A stretch of 8,805 nt of DNA from the NCBI GenBank assembly GCA_018396395.1, contig JAGTQN010000069.1, positions 1-8,805 of the forward strand, read 5' to 3'. The translations under genes and the position numbers were made by a program. Below the pieces are notes generated by a model that was given only the letters and a program-made list of their open reading frames with translations, ran no database searches and had not been told where the DNA came from. The DNA comes from Candidatus Bathyarchaeota archaeon. GTDB taxonomy: Archaea > Thermoproteota > CALKCG01 > B24 > JAGTQN01. How positions within the stretch are numbered: position 1 is the stretch's first letter; each line of letters opens with the position of its first letter. Shown one piece after another: positions 1-5,272 of the stretch.

Positions 1-684
1 GTTCGCCATAGGCGCCCATTCTAGGGCTGCTAAGGCCATGCCTATGGAGCTGTCATTGAGGGCTGGGCAAAAGATTGGGACCCCCTCCCTAGCAGCCGTG
101 GCGAGGATGGAATCCCTATCTTTTAGGGCTTTTCCTAGAAGTTCCAAGAACTCCCTCGTTGAGTAGGAACGAGGCTCCAAAGCCTCCGCGAATTCCATGA
201 CAAACCTATCAGCCTCCATAAAATCCTTTTCCGAAACGTAGGTATCGTATATCCTATCGATCCCAAGCTTTAGGAGCTCATCATCCGACATAGCTCTTTT
301 GGGCAAGTAATGATGATGGCCCAAGGATTCCAGAAGGTCGTGAGAAAGGTTGGCGCCCGTCGAAACGAGGACATCGATGATATGGAGTTCTATAAAATCC
401 TTTATGACCTTCCTCATTCCAGCGGGAACCATGGCTCCTGCAAGGCCCATGAAGACCGTGGGCCTTTCTGGGTCCTTCAGCATTTCCAAAAGGATATTAA
501 GGCAATGGGCGAGGCTTCGGCTTTGGAAGGAGGTTTGGCAGAAGGCTTTAAGGACATCGCTTACAGAATGTACAAAGAAGGCATCAAAATGCTTTATGGG
601 AATCTCAAGAACTTCCTTGGGACTAGGATCCGAGAAACTATGGATCGTGGGTTTTTCTTTCTCTAAAGGAATATTTCCTTTCAT
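1..684 (-). CDS. dys: Deoxyhypusine synthase, N-terminal 228 residues (gene continues past left edge)
   Basis: Deoxyhypusine synthase transfers the aminobutyl group of spermidine, using NAD, onto one lysine of translation factor aIF5A; it is cytoplasmic. I translated the minus strand from ATG at 684; the frame stays open for 228 codons to base 1. Recognisable family blocks are FQSRSLAHCL (about 53-62), FMGLAGAMVPAGMRKVI (78-94), IDVLVSTGANLSHD (103-116), LGHHHY (121-126), GIDRIYD (141-147) and PIFCPALNDSSIG (203-215). They match the NAD- and spermidine-binding core, including the STGAN and DSSIG motifs. The catalytic lysine region lies beyond the window. Family members are usually 300-340 residues, so roughly the last third is missing. 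No strong Shine-Dalgarno sits before the ATG, but a TATA-like box lies about 31 nt upstream, suggesting a leaderless or near-leaderless mRNA. The last 8-10 codons overlap an inverted match to the M55 gene and may not be authentic (see findings). Confidence 0.9.
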   Translation of the reverse strand, partial: MKGNIPLEKEKPTIHSFSDPSPKEVLEIPIKHFDAFFVHSVSDVLKAFCQTSFQSRSLAHCLNILLEMLKDPERPTVFMGLAGAMVPAGMRKVIKDFIELHIIDVLVSTGANLSHDLLESLGHHHYLPKRAMSDDELLKLGIDRIYDTYVSEKDFMEADRFVMEFAEALEPRSYSTREFLELLGKALKDRDSILATAAREGVPIFCPALNDSSIGMALAALEWAPMAN

Positions 685-711
685 AGCAAATCCATCTAAT
701 TTGGCTATAGA

Positions 712-719
712 TATTTATA
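712..719 (-). promoter_or_regulatory. TATA-like box for the deoxyhypusine synthase gene
   Basis: The minus strand reads TATAAATA, within an AT-rich run. Its centre is about 31 nt upstream of the ATG at 684, which would place the transcription start within about 5 nt of the start codon. This fits archaeal promoters and a (near-)leaderless transcript. The position is seen; promoter activity is inferred. Confidence 0.5.
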
Positions 720-724
720 TTATT

Positions 725-877
725 TTATTTAATTTTAGAAATTCTCTCGGAAGCTTCCAACCCTTTATCGGCATCGATAACCAAGGATGCAAAGCCATTT
801 TGATTAAAGCTCCATATCTTAGTGTTTTTAATTTCATAGAGCTTTTTGCTAAGAAGGCGAACAATGAAAAACTTAGC
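725..877 (-). pseudogene. Possible decayed gene end (weak)
   Basis: The minus-strand frame ending at TAA 725-727 encodes about 50 residues that begin just after an in-frame TAA and contain stretches such as LLSKKLYEIKNTKIWSF and SLVIDADKGLEASERISK. The balanced composition resembles a real C-terminus, and the frame upstream of the stop (ending RRIQQMFH) also reads plausibly, as in a gene broken by a stop. There is no ATG, GTG or TTG start in the right place, and I do not recognise a family. A chance open frame is a serious alternative. Confidence 0.15.
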
Positions 878-928
878 TTAATGGAACATCTGCTGAATCC
901 TACGGAGAGAGTGGAAGGAAAGTGGAAT

Positions 929-955
929 ATTATATTATCTATTTATTATATTATC
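929..955. repeat. 11-bp direct repeat, ATTATATTATC, 16-bp period
   Basis: ATTATATTATC occurs exactly at 929-939 and 945-955, separated by TATTT-like sequence. In so AT-rich a stretch it may be low-complexity drift; a role as a protein-binding site is possible but unsupported. Confidence 0.45.
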
Positions 956-1117
956 ATATCGAATTATTGTAGAAGCATCTTTCTTTGGGCATACACCTCT
1001 TAAGAACCTTAATGCTATGCATAATTGCGGTTCAATCAAATTTTATTCTTAAATTTTTATGGAAAATTTTTTGTTACTTTCTATTTGAAAATTTCGTGCC
1101 ACTTAGGGTTTAGCTAG

Positions 1118-1906
1118 CTAACGTAGCAGAAGCAAATAGACCTCGAGCATAGTCATACCCTTAGCGGATAACGTCCTTCCGACTATTCTCGTGATCCCTT
1201 TTCTATGAGAGATTTGTTCAGCCCTTTCCCTGTCATGAAACTCTACCTTGAGCTCCATGGGTTTTTCAGGTTGAAACGGAGTAAATTCTCCCGCTTTTCT
1301 CGTCACTTCGAAGGTATCCTCCTTGATTAGCCTTTGGGAAACTTTTGGATTTAGACACTGTGCCGCAAATCTACTCGTAGCCCTCTTAACCGGAACTGCG
1401 CATATGTTCTTCAGAAGATTCTGGGCTTCCCGTACGGCTGCATAATCGCCTGTTACCAAAGCCGATGGAACATGGTAATCTCCCGCCAGAGCAGCCCAAA
1501 GCCCTATCTCTCCAATGAAAATATCGTTCAACCCAACATTATCGATGGCTGTTGATAGGGTATGTGTCATAAGCCCATCGGGAGTACCAGCCATAGAATG
1601 GGCGCCTATGGCGAACATTAAGTCGAAGCCCTCGTCTAAGCCTTCAAGTTCTAGAATTCTTCGCCCTCTTATCAACTGGGCCCTTGGATCGAGGGCTTCC
1701 ATTAAAATGGTTAAGGCAGCTCCATGGCCGTCCAGAACGACGACTTCTTCAGCACCAGCTTCGAGAGCACCTTCGACGGCCGCGTTAACATCACCTGTTA
1801 GAAACCTCCTATCCACATCATAGTCTTTCCCACCGAAGTCGATGTCGGACCAATGTCCAGCTACTCCAGTCGCTCCCTCAAGATCTGTCATAATGAATAC
1901 CTTCAC
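1118..1906 (-). CDS. dppA: M55-family D-aminopeptidase (DppA-like zinc peptidase)
   Basis: This is a 262-residue zinc aminopeptidase of the M55 family; characterised DppA cleaves D-amino-acid-containing peptides and forms a ring-shaped decamer. With the GTG start at 1906 the metal ligands fall at the expected numbers: D8 and E10 in TDLEGATG, H61 in VVVLDGHG, H103 in AIGAHSMAG and E133 in IGEIG. H115 in LMTHTL matches the catalytic histidine of Bacillus DppA. The length fits the family (about 260-280). An upstream in-frame ATG at 1963 would add 19 residues, but GTG 1906 is preferred because AGGTGG sits 6 nt before it and the protein then begins VKVFIMTDLEG, as the family does. It is transcribed away from the SRP RNA. 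Family assignment is firm; substrate is unknown, as archaeal members may act on other short peptides. Bases 1585-1616 are repeated, inverted, at the left edge of the window. Confidence 0.92.
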   Translation of the reverse strand: MKVFIMTDLEGATGVAGHWSDIDFGGKDYDVDRRFLTGDVNAAVEGALEAGAEEVVVLDGHGAALTILMEALDPRAQLIRGRRILELEGLDEGFDLMFAIGAHSMAGTPDGLMTHTLSTAIDNVGLNDIFIGEIGLWAALAGDYHVPSALVTGDYAAVREAQNLLKNICAVPVKRATSRFAAQCLNPKVSQRLIKEDTFEVTRKAGEFTPFQPEKPMELKVEFHDRERAEQISHRKGITRIVGRTLSAKGMTMLEVYLLLLR

Positions 1907-1912
1907 AATGAA

Positions 1913-1918
1913 CCACCT
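1913..1918 (-). promoter_or_regulatory. Shine-Dalgarno that fixes the GTG start of the M55 gene
   Basis: The minus strand reads AGGTGG, six bases before GTG 1906-1904. The alternative ATG at 1963 has no such site. An AT-rich element (minus strand ATTTTTATT, 1946-1938) could be the TATA box, though its spacing leaves a very short leader. Confidence 0.6.
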
Positions 1919-2016
1919 AGCTTCATGATAAATTAGGAATAAAAATCGTGGAGTGGATTTCAAAAGTACGGTAGAATGCTAGACTTTGTCCATCTTGATA
2001 CTTCACACAACTTTAT

Positions 2017-2092
2017 GCCCTCTCTGCTAACCTTAAGGAGACATACTCGGGCTTATGCCTTAAGGTCGAGTGCTTTAGAGGGCTGAAAAGCC
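2017..2092. other. Nested inverted-repeat element, possible small RNA or operator
   Basis: Outer arms GCCCTCT (2017-2023) and AGAGGGC (2077-2083) enclose perfect 9-bp inner arms ACCTTAAGG (2030-2038) and CCTTAAGGT (2058-2066). Inside these, CATA/TATG (2042-2045 and 2054-2057) can add four pairs, leaving an 8-nt loop. The inner arms contain two copies of the palindrome CCTTAAGG, 27 bp apart. Overlapping the right arm, GGCT-GAAA-AGCC (2081-2092) forms a GNRA-capped hairpin followed by TTTATTTT. The element lies between the M55 gene and the SRP RNA. It could be a small structured RNA with a terminator-like end, or a pair of operator sites. It is not a recognisable tRNA, since there is no T-arm consensus. 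Confidence 0.35.
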
Positions 2093-2100
2093 TTTATTTT
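2085..2100 (+). promoter_or_regulatory. BRE/TATA promoter of the SRP RNA
   Basis: GAAAAG (BRE-like, 2085-2090) is followed by TTTATTTT (2093-2100). The TATA centre lies about 24-25 nt before base 2121, where the paired 5' end of SRP helix 1 begins, the standard archaeal spacing. The same T-rich run follows a small hairpin (2081-2092), so it could double as a terminator for anything transcribed from upstream. Confidence 0.6.
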
Positions 2101-2120
2101 ACCCATGCGATTATCCCTTC

Positions 2121-2440
2121 GGCGGCGGGTTGGACCGGGGAGCTAGCCCTGCCCTTCACCCGAAAAGGGCTACAAGCGGGGGTCCGTTAACCTACGGGGG
2201 CGCCGACTTGAAGGGCCGTAGGCCCCAAGCCTCGGACTATGAGGCCTCGTCCCGCAGGGTTGGGTGGAGGAGAAGGCATCTCTGAAGGGAGGTGTCGATC
2301 TCCCTAACTGCCGAACCGGGCTAGGCCGGGAACGGAGCAACCCTAAGGCAGACATTCCAACGTTTGTGGGGCAACGGGGCCAAGGAAGGGCTTGGAAAAC
2401 CGCGGCCTGGATGGCGGCCACCTCGGGGGATGCCGCCGCC
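2121..2440 (+). ncRNA. ffs: Archaeal signal recognition particle RNA (7S RNA), complete
   Basis: This is the RNA scaffold of the signal recognition particle, which targets ribosomes making membrane or secreted proteins to the translocon, with SRP19 and SRP54. The ends pair to close helix 1: GGCGGCGG (2121-2128) with CCGCCGCC (2433-2440), giving about 320 nt, the archaeal size. Helix 6 is visible as CATCTCT (2277-2283), GNAR tetraloop GAAG (2284-2287), GGAGGTG (2288-2294). This is the SRP19 site. Helix 8 runs from CTGCC (2308-2312) to GGCAG (2347-2351) and is capped by CCG-GGAA-CGG (2326-2335). Its symmetric loop contains AGG (2323-2325) opposite AGCA (2336-2339), and its asymmetric loop is rich in A and C; this is the SRP54 M-domain site. 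The gene is GC-rich in an AT-richer region, has its own promoter and ends before T-runs. The exact ends are approximate by a few bases. Confidence 0.93.
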
Positions 2441-2450
2441 TCGGCCTTCA

Positions 2451-2475
2451 TTTTCCTTTTTATCTACCTTTTTCG
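2451..2475 (+). terminator. T-rich terminator of the SRP RNA
   Basis: Two runs, TTTTCCTTTTT and, a few bases on, CTTTTT, follow the 3' strand of helix 1 by about 10 nt. Archaeal polymerase terminates at such T-runs without needing a hairpin. Confidence 0.55.
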
Positions 2476-2498
2476 ATGTATCGTTAAAGGGAAGCCTC

Positions 2499-2506
2499 AA
2501 TAAAAT
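2499..2506 (+). promoter_or_regulatory. TATA-like box for the RimK-family gene
   Basis: AATAAAAT is centred about 40 nt before GTG 2543. The predicted transcription start is near 2529, leaving a leader of about 14 nt. It lies just after the SRP RNA terminator, supporting separate transcription. Confidence 0.4.
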
Positions 2507-2542
2507 TAGTATTCGAGGTCGGGGGCTGAATCCTCGGATCGG

Positions 2543-3466
2543 GTGCATAGATCAACCTTGGCCAAGAAGTTGGGAATTCTAACCAGAAACGAGAGGGCTT
2601 GGTGTTCCCTACAACTAAAGCAGGCTGCTGTTAGATTCGGCCTCGAGCCCTTCTGCTTTAGCTTTTCTGACATAGGATCTGGAGTAGCCTTCCCAGAAAA
2701 GGCACCTGTAGAGGCCATGGGGACCCCCATAGACTCAGACTTTGTTGCCATCATCGTCAGACCCATAAGCGGAGGCTCCGTCGAGGAGATCTTCTTCAGG
2801 CTTGACCTTCTACATAGAATCGAGGACCTTGGAATCCTTGTTATAAACCCTCCTTTGGCAATAGAAAAAGCGGCCGATAAGTATAGGGCTCTAGCCCTCT
2901 TGGAGGATGCAGGCCTTCCAGTTCCAAAGACCTTCGCTACAGAGGATCCAAGGAAAGCCGTAGAAGCCTTCGATGCCTTAGGGGGAGATGTGGTTCTTAA
3001 GCCCATCTTCGGCTCCAGAGGAGTGGGGGTAGCCCGTATTAAAGATAGGGATGTTCTCCTAAGGATATGCCGTAGCTTGAAGTACTTCAGGCACGTGATC
3101 TATCTTCAGGAGTTCGTGGAGCATGGGACATGGGATATAAGGGCCTTCGTCCTTGGAGAAAGGGTCATAGCTAGCATGCGTAGGATTGCTGGGGGATGGA
3201 AGACGAACATAGCCCAAGGAGCAATACCTGCATCCTTCAACCTTCCTAAACAATGCGAGGAACTTGCCATAAAGGCGGCAAAGGTCTTGGGTTGCCACAT
3301 TGCTGGTGTGGACATCCTCGAAACAAGGGAGAAGAAATGGCTCATAAACGAAGTGAATAGCCAGCCTGATTGGAGGGGTCTCCAGAGCGTGACGGGCTTT
3401 TCCATTGCCAATGCCATCGTAAAGTATGTCCTTTCACTTAGCATGAAAGGTAGCCTAAATGTTTGA
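2543..3466 (+). CDS. RimK-family ATP-grasp alpha-L-glutamate ligase (MptN/CofF-like)
   Basis: This is a 307-residue ATP-grasp ligase of the RimK group; such enzymes activate a carboxylate as an acyl phosphate and join it to glutamate. Visible elements are the N-terminal domain KLGILTRNERAWCS (about 9-22), DKYRALALLEDAGLPVPKTF (112-131), ATP-binding K153 in VLKP with the glycine-rich GSRGVGVARI (157-166), hinge LQEFVEHG (188-195), DIRAFVLG (198-205), the R213/R214 and N222 substrate region, then Mg ligands D257 (GVDI), E270 and N272 in INEVNSQPDWRGLQSVTG. The WRGLQ ending of the last block is typical of archaeal MptN-like proteins, which add glutamate to tetrahydromethanopterin; CofF (F420) and ribosomal RimK are alternatives. 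It is less like LysX/ArgX, whose corresponding block differs. The start is GTG 2543; TTG 2558 is possible and would begin at AKKLGILT. Family is secure; substrate is inferred. Confidence 0.85.
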   Translation: MHRSTLAKKLGILTRNERAWCSLQLKQAAVRFGLEPFCFSFSDIGSGVAFPEKAPVEAMGTPIDSDFVAIIVRPISGGSVEEIFFRLDLLHRIEDLGILVINPPLAIEKAADKYRALALLEDAGLPVPKTFATEDPRKAVEAFDALGGDVVLKPIFGSRGVGVARIKDRDVLLRICRSLKYFRHVIYLQEFVEHGTWDIRAFVLGERVIASMRRIAGGWKTNIAQGAIPASFNLPKQCEELAIKAAKVLGCHIAGVDILETREKKWLINEVNSQPDWRGLQSVTGFSIANAIVKYVLSLSMKGSLNV

Positions 3467-3476
3467 TTTTTTCCTT
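3467..3476 (+). terminator. T-run after the RimK-family gene
   Basis: TTTTTTCCTT follows the TGA stop directly. It is a plausible archaeal T-run terminator and supports separate transcription of the flavoprotein gene downstream. Confidence 0.4.
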
Positions 3477-3570
3477 GGCATGGAATGATGAATGAGGAAA
3501 GGATCGATTTTCCTTTTCCTAATTTGGGTATGGATGGAAAAGCCCTAGGCTATGCCTTACGAGGATCTTC

Positions 3571-3606
3571 CTTTTATTGGGGATTCTTGATACCTTTAAG
3601 GGATGA
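3571..3606 (+). promoter_or_regulatory. TATA-like box and ribosome binding site before the flavoprotein gene
   Basis: CTTTTATTG (3571-3579) is centred about 34 nt before ATG 3610, placing transcription start near 3602. GGGATGA (3600-3606), a weak Shine-Dalgarno-like site, lies just before the ATG, so a transcript starting at 3602 would include only part of it. The two signals partly compete, so which one matters is unclear. Confidence 0.35.
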
Positions 3607-3609
3607 AGT

Positions 3610-4803
3610 ATGGCTTGGCGTTATGTCCTTGAATTTGGGAGGAAAGTATACTGGGTCGGCGTTAAGGATAGGAATCGAAGGATATTTGATGCCCTCATTC
3701 CCCTTCCTAGGGGTACCTCCTATAACGCCTACCTAATCGTAGGAAGCCAGAAGAATGCCCTCATCGATACTGTAAATCCTGGTTTTGAGAAGGTCCTCGA
3801 GGATAAGATAGGCAAAGTCATGAATCCAAGGGATTTGGATTATGTCATCATGAATCATGCCGAACCTGACCATGCAGGATCGATCCCATACATTCTAAAG
3901 CTAAGTGACAAGGCAAAGCTCGTGGTGAGTAAGAGGGGGGCTAGGATGGCCCAGGTTTTCTATGGTATCCCTATCGAAAGAATGCTCATCGTTTCGGATC
4001 AGGATGTCATCGACCTTGGTGATAGGAGGCTCCAGTTCATAGAGGCTCCAATGCTCCATTGGCCAGAAACGATGTTTTCGTATCTTCCTGAGGATGGAAT
4101 CCTCTTCCCCTGCGACTTTTTCGGCTCCCATATTGCCGAACCAATTTACGATGATGAGGTTGAGGACTTGGTCTATCAGGCTAAGAGGTACTTTGGGGAG
4201 ATTATGATGCCCTTCCGTCCCATGGCTAAAAGGGCCATGGAGAAGCTTAGAAGCCTTAATATAAGGATCATTGCCCCAAGCCACGGGCCGATCATCAGAA
4301 AGCCTCAAAGGATCCTTGAAGCCTACGAAAAATGGACGAGCGGAGAGACATTACGGAAGGCTACCCTAGCCTATGTAACCATGTGGGGAAGCACTGAAGC
4401 CATGGTTACAACCTTGACAGAAACCTTGGCATCTGAGGGATTGCAAGTAGCCCTCCATAACCTTGCAACGGCTGACCTTGGAGATTTGGCTGGAGACCTT
4501 GTCGATTCTAGAGCCATAATCCTTGCAGCTCCTACGGTTTTAGGAGGCACCCATCCTTTGGCCGCTTATGCCGCAACCTTGATAAAGGCCTTGAAGCCCC
4601 CTTCGAAGTTCCTAGCCCTCCTTGGCTCCTACGGTTGGGGAGCCGCCTCTGGGAGGCAGATGGAAGAGATTCTTGGAACCCTGAACTTGGAAGTCCTTGG
4701 CTTTGTGGAAGTGAACGGTCCTCCAACGGATGCTGACCTGAAGCGGATCGTAGATTTGGGCAAGAAGATCTCGGAAAGAATGAAGGAAGCTGATGCGAAA
4801 TAA
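3610..4803 (+). CDS. fprA: A-type flavoprotein FprA (flavodiiron O2/NO reductase, possible F420H2 oxidase)
   Basis: This is a 397-residue soluble flavodiiron protein that reduces O2 to water, or NO to N2O, in anaerobes; methanogen FprA takes electrons from F420H2. The N-terminal metallo-beta-lactamase-like domain (1-245) has the full di-iron set: H83, E85, D87 and H88 in NHAEPDHAG, H150 in LHWPET, D169 in CDFFGSH and H225 in SHGPI. The flavodoxin domain (250-395) shows the FMN phosphate loop TMWGSTEAM (257-265), the APTVLGG loop (307-314) and GSYGWG (339-344). There is no C-terminal rubredoxin or flavin reductase extension, so this is class A. The N-terminus RKVYWVGVKDRNRRIFDALIP is standard, so ATG 3610 is well supported. 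All ligands are present, so the enzyme should be active. The electron donor cannot be read from the sequence; F420H2 is inferred from archaeal relatives. Confidence 0.95.
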   Translation: MAWRYVLEFGRKVYWVGVKDRNRRIFDALIPLPRGTSYNAYLIVGSQKNALIDTVNPGFEKVLEDKIGKVMNPRDLDYVIMNHAEPDHAGSIPYILKLSDKAKLVVSKRGARMAQVFYGIPIERMLIVSDQDVIDLGDRRLQFIEAPMLHWPETMFSYLPEDGILFPCDFFGSHIAEPIYDDEVEDLVYQAKRYFGEIMMPFRPMAKRAMEKLRSLNIRIIAPSHGPIIRKPQRILEAYEKWTSGETLRKATLAYVTMWGSTEAMVTTLTETLASEGLQVALHNLATADLGDLAGDLVDSRAIILAAPTVLGGTHPLAAYAATLIKALKPPSKFLALLGSYGWGAASGRQMEEILGTLNLEVLGFVEVNGPPTDADLKRIVDLGKKISERMKEADAK

Positions 4804-4868
4804 GGAAATATGGGAAGGGTTTGAGGAAAAATCTTAGAAAGGAAGAAAGGAAAGATAAAAATGCAAGA

Positions 4869-4971
4869 GTGAATACCAAGGGTTAACTTATACGAAGCTT
4901 GTATGATAAACGAAGGGATCTAAGAACGTGAATACCATCATGAAAATCCCGTATTGCGACTGGAAATCCCG
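4869..4971. repeat. Two pairs of short direct repeats
   Basis: GTGAATACCA is repeated at 59-bp spacing, and AAATCCCG at a 20-bp period (about two helical turns). The spacing of the second pair would suit a protein bound on one face of DNA. The stretch is not upstream of a close start codon, so no function is assigned. Confidence 0.35.
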
Positions 4972-5014
4972 AGAAGCCTAGCTTTTCTTTGAAGAAACCT
5001 TGAATGGCTCTTGA

Positions 5015-5036
5015 AATGAAAAGGAAGGAAAGGATC
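5015..5036 (-). terminator. Pyrimidine-rich terminator candidate for the small membrane protein gene
   Basis: The minus strand reads CCTTTCCTTCCTTTTCATTT about 20 nt after the stop codon at 5056. It resembles archaeal T-rich terminators and supports a short independent transcript. Confidence 0.3.
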
Positions 5037-5055
5037 TGCAATCGCTTTCAGAACT

Positions 5056-5169
5056 CTAATACATTATGAAATACAACATTATGAAAAGGGCTCCGACCAC
5101 TGCCATGGAAGCACTCATGGACGAAGCCGTTGAATATTGATTCACCCAGAAAGATGTCCTCTTTTTCAT
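5056..5169 (-). CDS. Probable 37-residue single-pass membrane protein
   Basis: The ATG at 5169 (minus) opens a 37-residue frame. It has a basic, polar N-terminal half (MKKRTSFWVNQYSTASSMS) followed by a hydrophobic helix ending in ALFIMLYFIMY. This is the layout of many small archaeal membrane proteins and is reminiscent in form, not in sequence, of translocon or respiratory accessory subunits. It uses AGG, ATA and other codons like the neighbours. A weak GAAGG site precedes the ATG by 6 nt, AT-rich sequence that could act as a promoter lies upstream at about 5205-5219, and a T-rich stretch follows the stop. The opposite strand has no better gene. I do not recognise the family. A chance ORF is possible at this size. 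Confidence 0.4.
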   Translation of the reverse strand: MKKRTSFWVNQYSTASSMSASMAVVGALFIMLYFIMY

Positions 5170-5243
5170 CCTAAGCCTTCATCTTCGCCCCCAACCAAAA
5201 GGTTCTTACGTATTTGGGGAAGCTATTCCAAAAAGGCGAAACC

Positions 5244-5249
5244 TATAAG
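5244..5249 (+). promoter_or_regulatory. TATA-like box of the GH3-family gene (leaderless start)
   Basis: TATAAG lies with its centre about 26-27 nt before GTG 5273, so the predicted transcript would start at, or within a base or two of, that codon. This favours a leaderless mRNA, and GTG 5273 over ATG 5282. Confidence 0.45.
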
Positions 5250-5272
5250 CCTATCGAAGGATCATATTATCC

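Larger units (their letters stand above)
685..1117. other. AT-rich intergenic region with no convincing gene
   Basis: This 433-base stretch separates two minus-strand genes. It is strongly AT-rich, especially 921-960 and 1031-1090. It holds the promoter of the deoxyhypusine synthase gene at its left end and an 11-bp direct repeat at 929-955. On the minus strand, 725-877 stays open for 50 codons and reads like protein (it ends LEASERISKIK), but it has no usual start codon and follows an in-frame TAA, so it is at best a gene remnant. The plus strand is also open across most of the gap, without start signals. No tRNA or clear RNA hairpin was recognised. Confidence 0.5.
4804..5055. other. Gap after fprA: purine-rich tract and short direct repeats
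   Basis: After the fprA stop comes a purine-rich stretch (4804-4856, with AAAGGAAGAAAGGAAAG at 4836-4852). Then come two 10-bp direct copies of GTGAATACCA (4869-4878 and 4928-4937) and two copies of AAATCCCG exactly 20 bp apart (4944-4951 and 4964-4971). No open frame here has convincing signals. A second purine tract (about 5015-5034) is read as a terminator for the small minus-strand gene on its right. Nothing else was recognised. Confidence 0.4.

Noticed and set aside
350..1003. Long plus-strand open frame (217 codons)
   Set aside because: Its first half is antisense to the well-conserved deoxyhypusine synthase frame; the rest crosses AT-rich sequence, with no start signals and no recognisable protein motif.
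2017..2083. tRNA gene, because of the 7-bp closing stem
   Set aside because: There is no T-arm consensus or proper anticodon arm on either strand; the 9-bp inner stem does not fit the cloverleaf.
2017..2083. H/ACA guide RNA (pocket and upper stem sizes are close, ATA follows on the minus strand)
   Set aside because: No kink-turn with tandem G-A pairs in the upper stem, which archaeal H/ACA RNAs need for L7Ae binding.
2170..2503. Small proteins on both strands
   Set aside because: They fall within the SRP RNA, whose structure explains the sequence.
3485..3736. 83-codon plus-strand frame before and inside fprA
   Set aside because: It overlaps the conserved start of FprA in another frame and shows no family features.
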